From Owenia fusiformis (taxonomy: Eukaryota > Annelida > Polychaeta > Sabellida > Oweniidae), in contig CAIIXF020000001.1 in assembly GCA_903813345.2 (NCBI GenBank), positions 16,263,915-16,327,914 on the forward strand: 64,000 nucleotides of DNA. The letters are read 5' to 3'. Both the position numbers and the translations under genes were made by a program. Under the pieces are notes generated by a model. That model was not told the origin of the DNA, did not search any database, and saw only the letters and a list, made by a program, of their open reading frames with translations. Each line of letters opens with the position of its first letter. Position 1 is the first letter of the stretch. Below, one piece after another: positions 44,240 to 55,500 of this stretch.

Positions 44240-45330
44240 ATGAGAAAAATGTTCTGTTTTAGAAATCTTTTGAGGATCGGTCTCCTTGTTGCAGTTTTCT
44301 TAATTTTGATGATCACCGTGTCAATTGTTTTGGAAAATGTTTCAATAAGAACAACAGGAACTTCGACAAAAGCAATGCTTTCAGCAGACGCATCGCTTAG
44401 AACAGCGACGGCAGATGATGATGATGATTTCGTGAAAAACTTTCTTTATATTGTGAATTCTAATCAATGCATACGCGACTATCTTTTACAAATGGACACG
44501 TTGGGAGATGCGGGAAATTTGGACGTGTTGGTATTGAGTTATAAATATCCATGTTAGACCATGTTAAGTACATATATGGTCCAAATACAACTTGGGGATC
44601 CGGAAGAAATCTTGCTTGGACATATGCTCAGAAACACCTTGGAAAATATTTGTATTACGTTTTCCTTGATGAAGATGTCATATTGAAACCGACACTTCCA
44701 AGATTTTTGCACCAAGATGCACTTACTAAACTGAAATCAAATACTTCCATACTGAGACAATTTGAAGATTTTTTGCTTGAAACACAACCTGCTGTTTGTG
44801 CACCTCTTCGATCGGTGGATAACCCTTTGAGTATTTCCGACTTTGACGAGTGCTGCCCAGGAGAAGATGATCATGACAAACAATGGAATCTTCCCGAGCG
44901 AATTCCAATGATAAGATTCGATGAGTGTTTTGCAGCATTCCATAATAAAGCTATTGGGTATATAATGCCACTAGATGTACGATATGACACAACAAGTTGG
45001 TGGGGAGCAGGACAGTACTTGCATATGAAATCCTATTATTATTTTCACCGTCAACTTGCACGGTATACAATCATGACCCTACATAACCCCCAGCATTTAG
45101 ATTATCCTCAAAAACTAATTCCATATGTCGATTTAATTAATATCATCAAATCCCAGGTTCCAAAGTCTTACAGAAATGCAACAATATTTACGCAGGACAT
45201 AGAAATTATGTCAGGTAAAGACTGGGGAAAACATATCTATATTAACCCATTGAAACCAACTTTTGAATTAGCTCCTAAAAATGATTCAATAGCTCCTTTT
45301 AAATATATTGACACCATTAGAAATTTCTAA
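44240..45330 (+). pseudogene. Glycosyltransferase-like type II membrane gene with one frameshift
   Basis: Two overlapping frames together describe one intronless gene of about 360 codons. The first (44240-44557, 105 residues) has a basic tail, a hydrophobic anchor at about 12-30, a stem and the start of the catalytic domain ('NLDVLVLSYKYPC'). The second (44551-45330, 259 residues) continues it: 'HVKYIYGPNTTWGSGRNLAW', then 'YLYYVFLDEDVILKPTLP' with an Asp-Glu-Asp motif after a hydrophobic strand, as in GT-A glycosyltransferases, and 'TTSWWGAGQYLHM' further on. The break falls between 44545 and 44558 and fits loss of one base. The rest is intact, so this is either a very young pseudogene, an allele, or a base-calling error. 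I do not recognise the exact family and the substrate is unknown. Confidence 0.7.
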
Positions 45331-45506
45331 AATCAATTTATTTTCTATAAAACGAATTGTTAAAAGTTAGAGCTAAACTATACCTTCGGGGTATATGTCA
45401 GGCTAAGTAATAGACTCGTGTGCACAATTTGTACGTGCATCAATTTCGTACAGAGCATAATGCCACATTAACAATGAACCACAAACTGAAGTTTCTCGCT
45501 AATGGG

Positions 45507-45888
45507 CCCATGGGGGCTTATTTGTAAGAGGGGTTTGCAAAAAAGAAATTTCCCATCTTTTTAAAAGCCCATGGGCGCTCTTTTCGTGTTTCGAGTGTTT
45601 ATAAAACATTAAGTTCTCTACCTGCTTGACAAAAGTAGATTAATATGAAAAATTGTGTTGCAAATGCCGCGGCAGAAAATTGCTAACTTTTTCGGACTAA
45701 ATAGCCGGCCGTACCAGTAGTTTTATTTATCATCTTCAATATATATTTCATAAATAAAAACTTACATACTGAACAATTGGCGAAGTTATATAGAAATGGT
45801 CAGCAATATACCAAAAGTGAATATATGTGTGACAGAAATGGCAAACATGGGCGTTCTTTTCGAGGACTTTCAAATAAACGCCCATGGG
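45507..45888. repeat. ~380-bp MITE-like element (CCCATGGG ends)
   Basis: Left end 'cccatgggggcttatttg' and right end 'caaataaacgcccatggg' are inverted repeats. Inner phrases 'cccatgggcgctcttttcg' and 'aacatgggcgttcttttcg' add direct and inverted copies. It starts about 180 bases after the stop codon of the frameshifted gene. Confidence 0.6.
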
Positions 45889-47459
45889 AAATAAACACAC
45901 AGTGGTATTTTTGTAACACTAAGTCGCAGGGGGGGGGGGGGTCATTTAGACCCATTCGGTGATTTTTTATTTATTTTTGAATTTTTTATTACTAATTTCA
46001 ATAATGTTGGGATTTAAATACCATTGGTTTTGTTATAAACCTCATTCAATTACCTCTTCAGTAAAGTATTGGTTTTCCAAAAGAGTAGGTCAACAATTGA
46101 GGTCAACGTGACATAGGGTCCGGGGTGTGCTTTTTTACATTTTAGGATTAATTGTTAATTTTCTTTAAAAATTAAATTTTTGGGTGCCAAAAATGCTATT
46201 TTTCTCAAAATAATGGTCCATTATCTTTCAAAAAATCAAAAATCGTGGTTATAACTCATGCACTTTCAAAGATGAATCATGAAAAGAAAACCCATTGAAA
46301 TCGATTGAACTGATACACCCTATGCAGACAGAGCCTGTGGGAAATATTGGGTGCGGCGCAAATGAGCGGAGGGTGCGGAGCTAACGGTCATTTTTGAATT
46401 TAAAATTGGGATATTTCTGAAACTAAGCCGTTTTGGGACTTCAAATATACCAAGATATGTGTATTTGACACCAAATATCAATAAAATTGTAAAAATAGTA
46501 GTGCAATTCATTTTATAGCGACGCAGTATGCCTTAAACAAGGTACGAGGTAACTCAATATTTTATTTTTATTGGCATCAGCTCCCACCTATGTAACTTTG
46601 CCACTCCATCCCTTATCACCTTGATGTTTACCCAAAAAGTGGAATTCATCTTTGGCTCAAGTTAGAAAAATAACAGAGGCACAAAAAAACTTGCAAAAAG
46701 TACTGTTGAAAAATCGAGGGGGGTCCTGCAATGCAGGGTTAATCTGTAACGGTGATAAAAGCACTACTATAATACAACAACAATAAATCATTATGTAATT
46801 TAGATTATAAATTTGGAATAGATATATTTTTACAATGAACAATCATAAAAAATACGCCAATAAACAATTAACAATACAATTAAATATATATTCTATGTCT
46901 CTGTTTTACTGTACATTTAAGATGTAAAAAAAAAATTATTTGAAATAAAAATGTTCACAAATGACTTAATTTTGAGACTTGATACGCCGTTCTTCGAATG
47001 TGTATTTAGAAAGTAAGTTTCGGAGGAATGTTGAATCAAATCCGTGGATTATACTGCACTATTACTACAGGTATTTTGGCATGAACATGAATTTGCACAC
47101 TGATTGTTGAGCAGTGGATCACACATGTTTCAACAATTAAGAATTGAGAAAAGGATTAGCAATTAGCAATCATTACATTACAAAGACAAACGCATATAAA
47201 TATTCCTCCAGATTATTGTTTTTAACAAGGGACAAAACCAGTACCAAAATCAATATATACTGCTTTCAAAAATTTTCATGGATTTTATGTACAAGTGCTT
47301 GTGTACAAGCCTTTTATCGATACTGGTACATGTGCAGCTGTACAGTAGGCACAGTCAGACAGTTTAGGCAATAAATAAATGAGTATTCGATTTTCCATCA
47401 CCATTTCCAAACAATGGTGGTTTGAAAAAATTCTCACTAAGCAAATCCATGAGTAAATT
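45889..47459. other. Intergenic stretch, nothing recognised
   Basis: AT-rich with a ten-base G run near 45931 and T-rich tracts. No gene, RNA gene or clear inverted repeat found. Confidence 0.45.
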
Positions 47460-47465
47460 ATTTAT
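47460..47465 (-). promoter_or_regulatory. Candidate polyadenylation signal of the SPRY gene
   Basis: TTTATT on the + strand reads AATAAA on the coding strand about 335 bases past the stop codon. Confidence 0.35.
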
Positions 47466-47800
47466 TGCCCAAACTGTATACAGATAGTTGGTGTGACAAT
47501 TTGCTAGCAAACATACATCAAATTACTCACATATTATTGAGTCATGTGCTCATTTGGTTGATCATGTGCTTAAATTCTGTTAATACAAAAGACTTAAGCA
47601 ACTGATAACAAGAAACCTTTTTTGCAGAGGTTTTTGCATCGTCACATTTTTACTAAATATTAATCATGTATCTATTGTAAAATATAGGATGGATATACTG
47701 TATTCTGATTGCCTGAAATGTGATAGAGCATGCTTGTTACTATCTCTCTATAAAGTACATTCCATGTAACATACACATTGCTCACCCAGCTACATCTAGC

Positions 47801-49907
47801 CTATGCATCATCTGAAAAAGTAACTTCTAATGTATTTGGTCCCCCATCTGATGACACAGCAGGATATGCCTGAGGGCCTCCTTCCCAGGGTGCATCTCCA
47901 CAAAAATTCCCATTCACATAGAATTTCACTAACATTTCTTGAAAATTGATTTCAGCTTTAACCATGTCTCCTTGAGTGTATTTTCCAGCTGAGATTTCTA
48001 GGGGATGGATTAACCCTGCGCCTCCCATGCTTAGGAATTTTTGTCCAATCGGTTTGTCTCTCATGTATTCTGTTGTGTTGTTGTTGCTTAGGAACCCCAC
48101 TGCAGTTTTCCTTGCTTTGTTCTTCATGAAGACCTCAAAATATTGAGTACCAGTTGTGAATGGATTGTCACAGTAAACTGTCCCCCTGCAAACATAAAAT
48201 GTTTTTTTTTACTTCTCAGTGCTAATGAGATATTACATTATTATGATGACCTCTTTCAAGATACATGTAGGTAGGTCAGGGACGGGGAGGCGGGGGAGAT
48301 TATGGCAAGGGTTGACATTGAGTTGAGAGACTTTTCCTTTAAGAGACCTTGGGATATACATGTACCTTAGCATCACAGCTGGGCTAAACCTAAAGCAATC
48401 AACCAAACACCACAGTTTTTTAATATTATAATTACAATTTGATAGATGTATGGTATTAAAGGCTGAATCAGATCTATTAGGGAGTGACAAAATTGCAAGC
48501 AATATGTACATTTGACCTACCAATATGTTCCTTACAAGCTCAAATATACATGTAATATCAGGCCTGTCGACTTAACATACAAATGTTGAACACCTTTCTT
48601 CAAATTGTGGACACCTTGGTCTAAATCTGAACACTGTGGCCCACAGTTTGAACACCTTTGTTCAAACTTTATTGCAAAAATAAGAAATCTAAAGACTCAG
48701 GGGTTTCATTAGCAGCTAGCAGGCAACAGGCGATTTTCACTGGTTGTTTTCATAAAAGCGGCTGTTGTTTTTAGGAACTTTTCAACTTTTCCATGTTAAA
48801 TTCATGATTTCCATTAATTTAGCCTGTTGTTTTCATTTATTTAGCTTGTTGTGAGGAATTTTAGTGAAACCCCTGAGACTACTTTACATTCCTTGCAGGG
48901 TTACCAACTTTCAAAGTTGCACATTTGTAGACCACCCTTCAACATTTTTACGTTATCATTTTACCAAGAACCTGTAAGAGACTGAATTTCGGAAGTCCTA
49001 GGTATGTAGTTATTTACACAGTTTACACGTATGATGACGTTAGTTGCTTGATTTATTGTCCGAGTGATTGACAGGATATTGATGATTGTTTTCTATGATG
49101 ACGATTTCTACTAGATATTAAACAAATCTGGAAGATTTACGTATGCGTAAATTGAAACATTATTTGCCGTTATTATGTTATTAATTAGTGTACAATGTAC
49201 AATACAACGTTAGTTGCTTGATTTATTGCCTCACTGATTGACATTATATTAATTTTGTTTGTCGTTTTGCTGGTTGATTTATTGGTAAATAAATGTTGTT
49301 GCTTGTTTGGTTGTTTGCTTGATTGGTTGTGTCACTGGTACGTTGATTGGGATGTCAGTTGGGTGTTTTGAGGCATAAAATGAAAAAATCAAATTCCTAA
49401 CCCTGGTAGGAAGGTAGGGTACCCAGCTACCTGGTCACCCGGTTTTTTACACAAACCCCCTCCCAAGGTTGGCCTATATTTGGAGATCCCAGGCATACGT
49501 GTATTTCAAGACATACTCTAAGTATAACAATATGTCAACTCTTCTAATGGTGACATAAAAATCAATTTTTCCTTGGGACATAGAGAGTGGCCTCTGTAAT
49601 TACTGAACACACCTGTCTAAAACCTAACCACATAGGCCATGCAAGGGAAAAGAAGTACATGTAGTAAGTAAAGTTTCTATATTGAGCTTACAACTACACT
49701 TTTCCCTTGGCCTATGGTATGTAATTACCTTGGGGCATCCTCACCAAAAACAATTTCTTGGAAATTATCTCTGCTTGAGCACTCTACATTATCCAGACCA
49801 CATACAAATCTGAATTTTGAAGCTATTGAGCTGGTAGTGGTTGAGCAGTACTTCGAGAAAATCAGAAAATGCAAAGTTCGTGTTATAATTGTGCTCTTTT
49901 CAAGCAT
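47801..49907 (-). CDS. Small SPRY (B30.2-like) domain protein, two exons
   Basis: 187 residues from exons 49907-49729 and 48185-47801. The donor 'CCAAG|gtaattac' and acceptor 'tttgcag' join in phase (Arg split 2+1). Residues about 55-187 form a SPRY domain: 'GTQYFEVFM' at 72-80 is the usual GxxYxEV strand, 'AVGFLSN' follows, 'MLVKFYVNGNFCG' is the NG strand, and 'AYPAVSSDGG' comes near the end. SPRY domains bind peptide ligands, often as adaptors in ubiquitin ligation or signalling. There is no RING, B-box, SOCS or other partner domain, so this is a stand-alone SPRY protein; partners are unknown. The N-terminal 30 residues are hydrophobic to polar with Ser/Thr runs and might be poorly conserved. 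The intron carries one MITE (48698-48875) and arm B of a distant inverted repeat. It is head-to-head with the BZW gene. Confidence 0.82.
48698..48875. repeat. MITE-like element, copy 2 (inverted relative to 4104-4226)
   Basis: 'caggggtttcatta' at the left and 'taatgaaacccctg'-type complement 'ttttagtgaaacccctg' at the right. Interior phrases 'caacaggcgattttcac', 'ggttgttttca' and 'agcctgttgttttc' mirror copy 1. It lies in the SPRY gene intron. Confidence 0.7.
49010..49455 (-). repeat. Arm B of a distant inverted repeat
   Basis: Reverse-complement partner of 43700-44110 with the same phrase order ('aacgttagttgcttgattta', 'gagtgattgacag', 'cagttgggtgttttgagg', 'aaaaaatcaaattcctaacc'). The two arms are about 5 kb apart, one upstream of the frameshifted gene and the other inside the SPRY gene intron. 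Confidence 0.65.
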
Positions 49908-50188
49908 TGACAGGCAGCACAGCAGTCAGTGAGTCAGTCAAAGACGAATTTCTCTTGTTTTCTCTCTCGTAACTAATCTGATTAGACTCTGGTGAAAGCG
50001 AAGACGTCTAACTTATCTGTGCGAATTTACTTGTTTGCTACCCGTGAAGACCCGTTGTTTTAAACATATTTGTGGCGTGTCGAGTAGTGCCGTGTGCAAA
50101 GCATTAACTCCGGTCCTGCACTTCCGCACATTGTTGAAATTTTTTTTCAAAAAAACTCATTTCTTTTGTAGTAATACCCGTTTTCACG
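49908..50188. promoter_or_regulatory. Probable divergent promoter region and BZW leader exon
   Basis: Lies between the start codon of the SPRY gene (-) and a strong unused donor 'cacg|gtaagtaag' at 50189 (+) that could end a non-coding first exon of BZW, whose first coding exon has a 3' splice acceptor directly before its short leader. The stretch is relatively CpG-rich for this window ('ggcgtgtcgagtagtgccgtg'). No TATA box is evident. This is inference from layout and splice signals. Confidence 0.35.
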
Positions 50189-52503
50189 GTAAGTAAGCTA
50201 TTAAAATGAAATTTGATAAATGCGCATATGATTAAACACCTTGGATTACGAAATGTATTAAAATAAAGCTGCATTTTAATCTCAAAGCAAAATTATTGAC
50301 TTTTGAAAAATGCGCAAGGCTCACGGAAGTCCAATTTTCGTCTTTTTCAATGAATCACAATCAGCTGTGTCATATTGTTTACTGATTATATCAAGATTGA
50401 TTCAGTTCCTGGAACATTAAGTTCGTTTATTTATTTCACAACATCAAAAGGGAGGAAGTGAAGCATTTTATCATCAGTCTTCAAACACTCAAAAGTGTTA
50501 TCAAACAACAAGGGATATTTTTCATTATTCTTCGGGAAGAACTCATCTTCAAATTTTAACACACCTTTATCCAATGGTCATCAGAAATTCAAGTAAGTGA
50601 TCAAATTTTTAAGATTTTCCTCTTGGTCAGGTAAGGGGGAAAGAATTGGTGTTCCATCTCTTGTAAACGAGTTATAGTGGACTGTGTTGAACTTACGACA
50701 TATGGGATTATTTTGTCGTGAGACTACTCAACTATGGGATAATTTAAATTTGAAATAATGAATCGACTCATATGGCATATCACTTGACATTATTCATATA
50801 AATCTGACTGTCGTATGATGTTATTTTTTTTTTTTTCTTATTTGGATTTTTATTTTTTCTTATTTTCTTGCATACGACGAGGGTCATACACATTAGGCGC
50901 TTCTATATTGCGGGAAATGCTTTCCTGGCCTGTCTACCCAACAAAATTCACACAAATGATAAATTAATTTCTTTGCTTCAACTATAAAGTATTTAATCTT
51001 ATGTTAGGCACATAAAACGCTTGGTAATTCGAGAAATATAAGCATGCCGCTTTTAAAATTTTTTCATTTTGCCATACCAAGGTCACTTACGGGTTAATCT
51101 GAGTCTAGATGTAAAGCTATATCAAAACGAAATCACAAGTATATGTTACACAAAGATTCAGTTGAAAGGGAAGCAGTGGCGTTAATAAGGGAAGTAACAT
51201 GGAAGAGTTATTGTTTCAGAAATGAGAAAAGTGAGTAGTATGAGAGAACGGCTTTGGAATCGATCTCTGTGTAATAAATAATTAATAATTATGATTCCGA
51301 TTCGCTACATGTTTAACATTTAGACTCCCGGAAACAACATTTAGCAACATGGTGGGCGATAATGAAAATATTATTCAATTGTTTAATTGTCTAAGATAAG
51401 ATTTAACACTTTGATGTTATAGCTAAATGATTAATCTATAATTTGTGTGACTTTGGTTAGTATGGTTACCCAGACAGGCCAGGAAAGCGTTTCCCACAAT
51501 TTGTTAGCAATTATATCTATGATAAAAATAAATTTCCAAATGTGGACAAGGAATATCAAAGAACAGCATACAACGGTCAGATTTTTATGACTTCTTGATA
51601 TAGGCATCGTATGATCATAAACTTAATTGATACAAACACCTTAGATACAAACACAAATACATATTACAGATAGATTAAGTTAATCTGCAGTATATGTGTG
51701 GCCTCCTGTTAATTATAGAGTTTTTTACTCTAATTCCATTGTCAAGATATGATTTATCAACAACTCATTTGTAGTCCTCAATGTGTGCTACTTACTCTCC
51801 AAATTATTATTACGGAAAACACAATTACTCTGTAGTTACCAGTTTCACCTCCAGGTGGCTAATTCGAGGGGAATTAACATGGCAGGGTATTACAAAGTTT
51901 CCTTAAACTTGAATATTCATTAGTTTTAGTGGTTCACTTTTCATAAATCCTTATGTATCTGATAGTTACACAAATTAGAATTATCATATTATGTCCAGTG
52001 AAAGAAAATATTATCTGTCCACTTCAAGAAAAGATATTTACTTTTTGTGATTTTACAACATGGGCATGGGGTCTATGAGGAATCACCCCGACCTGGAAGT
52101 CACATTTTCAAAGAAAATTAATTTTTCAAAGTTGGTAAACTCATTTCAAAACCACATTTCTAAATGTAATTTTACATTTGGATTTTGAATTTTGAATTAG
52201 GTAAATCATGATTATTTCTACTCGCATCTAGTCTATTTGGCCTAAATTTTCCTGATTTTGAATTATGAATTACCCCCACATTTATGGTTGTTTAAAATAG
52301 CATACAAGAGAATGAACAATCATTTGCAGGAATGTTTTTTTCCATATACTTGTACATAATGTTTGTATGTAATAATGCAGTGGTCCTTTTATTGTTTATT
52401 TTCTACATTAGTGGATAGACAGTTCAGCTTCACCATAGACTAAAAGGCTAGTGAGACCCAACATATTTTTCTTTACTTATTTTTAATTTATTTAATTTTA
52501 CAG
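50189..52503. other. Presumed first intron of BZW
   Basis: No coding segment found. A second possible donor (GTAAGT) occurs at 50593. 51960-52240 is a reverse-complement relative of 42050-42250 ('ttatgtccagtg', 'tcaagaaaagatattt', 'ggaagtcacattttcaaa'); a third fragment of the family is near 55393-55510. Confidence 0.4.
51960..52240 (-). repeat. Dispersed repeat related to 42050-42250
   Basis: 'tccacttcaagaaaagatat', 'gattttacaacatg', 'gaagtcacattttcaaa' and 'catgattatttctactcgca' correspond in mirrored order to phrases in 42000-42250. No terminal repeats are clear. Confidence 0.5.
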
Positions 52504-52514
52504 AAGGTCATTGT

Positions 52515-55500
52515 ATGAGTCAGAAGGCAGAAAAACCAGTCCTACAAGGTCAACGGATAAAGACCAGAAAAAGGGGTGAGTTGCTACATAATTGTAGTGT
52601 AATTTTCATACTGTACAATATATAACTTTTTTACCTTCTCATTCAATTTGTCTTGGCACTTAAAGAGACAACTAAAACTATATTCAGTACAAGTTGAGAC
52701 TTTATGATGTCTATTTTTCTAAAAATTCAACAGTTCTAAATTTATTCCAGGATAATACTTTGATTTTTCAGATTTTCAGGGAAGAATCTTGTGGATTTGG
52801 ACATTGATGAATCAACATTTTCGATATCTTCATTTATAATTGATCTAATCTCAAATCTTGTTTCACAAAATATTATTAAGTTTATTTTGTTGTTTTGAAG
52901 ACCTTGCCTCCTGTATTATTCTCATGAATTTGTTTTCATCTAAGTTAAATCATTTCTCATTTATTTCTGATAGATGAAAAAGAAAAGTTCAGTCCTGCTC
53001 AATTCCGTGACTCTGTTGTAAAAGGTTTAAACGACGCTGGCAAAGATCTTGATCAGGTAAGGTTGAAGAAATGCTTGCTGTCGCAGTGTTGCGACAGCGA
53101 ATCAAATTGCGAGTGCTTATAGCAGGGGGGAAGGAGGTACGGATTCTGGACACCTACTTGGAGGAGGATATATTATAAATAAATTAGAATTGGTACATGT
53201 ATGACCTCATATTATCTCTTTTCTGCTTTAAAAGCTTCCATTTATCATTTGACCAAACTAAGAATTCCTTTCATATCATTTGAAATTCCACAGTGAATAC
53301 TAAGCATAAAAATTAAGAATACACTTGCTTGGAGGGGCTGAGCTAAGGTTTTCAGACCAGCTGGTCAAAATGGCATCAAGGACCAGTTGCCATGTTATTT
53401 TCCTATACCTACTGAAAAAATCAACTGGTCTGTACCAAAAGTTACCTGGCAAATGACCAGTGGACATGCCCTTACCTCAAGCCCTGCTTGCTTGTATTTA
53501 AATGTTTAATGTTTGAAATAACATGCAAGATTTGTTCTCCATTTGTTTGACATTATCAATATCTTCTCCAGGTATCTAAGTTCCTTGATGGGGGCAAACT
53601 CGACTATAGGCGCTACTCAGAGACACTTTTTGACACACTTTTTGCTGGAGGTATCTTAGGTAAGAATTAAAAAAGCTCTAAATTTTAATTTTGAATTAAA
53701 TGGGTATTATTGCATGCTGTATTGTATCTTATACTCAAATCAAAGTGATTTTGGAGGAGATCACAATCATCACAATCATGGCATGATTTTGTTGTCTGCA
53801 CAACATAGGTAAACCACATTGATTAGATTTTGGGCATGCTGGGATCATTGTTTTTACGATATTGTTCACTATTGGCTTTTTTCTTCAATCTCAACCTAAC
53901 ATCATTTATATTATATTGATGTCATTTACATGTAATTCTAAAGTGCATTTTCCTTTGAACAGCCCCTGGGGGTTTCTTGGTGGAAGATGGAGCGGAGCGG
54001 GCGGAATGTTGCGTGTTCCAGTCGGAGGACAGTGTCAAGGCTCTCAAGTTATACAATGAGATGTTCTGCAAGCTGATCCGCAGATACAAATACCTAGAAA
54101 AACCTCTTTGCGATGAGGTGAAAAAAGTAAGTTTTGAAAAAGCACATATATGGAAAACATTCATAAAATAAACATACCACTGAGCTTTTCTGTTTTTAGA
54201 CTGAGAAGGTTATGAAAAAAGCTTTCGTTTTTAGCCGACATATTTATCGGATCAATATGGGTGCTTACTGATAGGGTTTACTGTAAATACCCCTGTTAGA
54301 TTGTATTATACCAGTTATTTTTGAAATACTTTTTTACATCTTGATTTTACCATAGAAAGAACAAAACTTTTAAAATTCATTTTTGTATTACAGGTGCTCA
54401 TGTTCCTGAAGGGATTTACTGAGGAGGAACGCAGCAAACTTGCAAAGATCACGGGGATATTTCTGGCAAATGGCTTCATCCCAGCCACTGTGCTCAACAG
54501 CTTGTTAGAAGACCAACTAGTGAAACTAGGTAACAACATCCTTAAGTTGTTTCCATTCAGATTTCTGTATCAATTTCACCCAGGTTTTAGCCTGGATTAA
54601 ATCCTTTCCATTTGGCTGTGAATCCTATCATTTCACCCAAGCTTCAATCTTTTCACCCAAGTTCTAATCCTTTCATATACAGAGGTTTACACTTTCAAAA
54701 CTAATCTTTGTTTTCCACATATTTTATATCTGATAAACACATGTAGCATCACCATGTCCTTAATGGTGTTTCAATTAGAAGAAGCAGTTGTATTGATGTT
54801 TGTTTCATAAGAGAGATCGATGACATGCTATATTTACTTCAAGAGTGAACTCTAAGAGTACAAGTATTTTGTTGTGTTCATCAGTCATTGTAATTTTCTA
54901 CTATGTATATCATATCATCGTGAAGTTGGGTCAACTGAAACTTTGTGAATCAAGATGACAGTCAAATGTACACATTCTGTTCAAAATTGATACTTAGAAA
55001 TATAACCTTTTGTAATCTTATTTGATTTCTTGTAGTTAGTCCATGCTTCAAAATACATAATTTTTGACTTGTGTTTCAGGCTTGGCTCTTGACTTCACCA
55101 CCATTATGTTCTCAACGTGGTTGGCGGAGAGGGATATAAACCACATCTACAGTACGCTAAAGAGGGCCAACATGGAGGGAAAACTGTTGGTGAGTGTTAA
55201 AATACATTCTCTATCTTTGTAATAAAGTACTGCCAGGTAACAAAACCCATTTAAATAAACTAGATGCATGTAGAAATGATGTTGATTTTTCGTCATTACA
55301 TGGCGGTTCAAAAAATAATCGGAAATATTTGTTGTCAATTGTATGCAGTACATTTATTGTTTTTTTGAATTGGGATATCATATTTGTAATATCAGAAAAT
55401 ATGACTTCTATGCTGGGTAGATATCCCATTTAACTCATGTCATAAAATCATGAAAACTGTAATATATTTTCTTGCATTGGACAGATTCAATATTTTCCTT

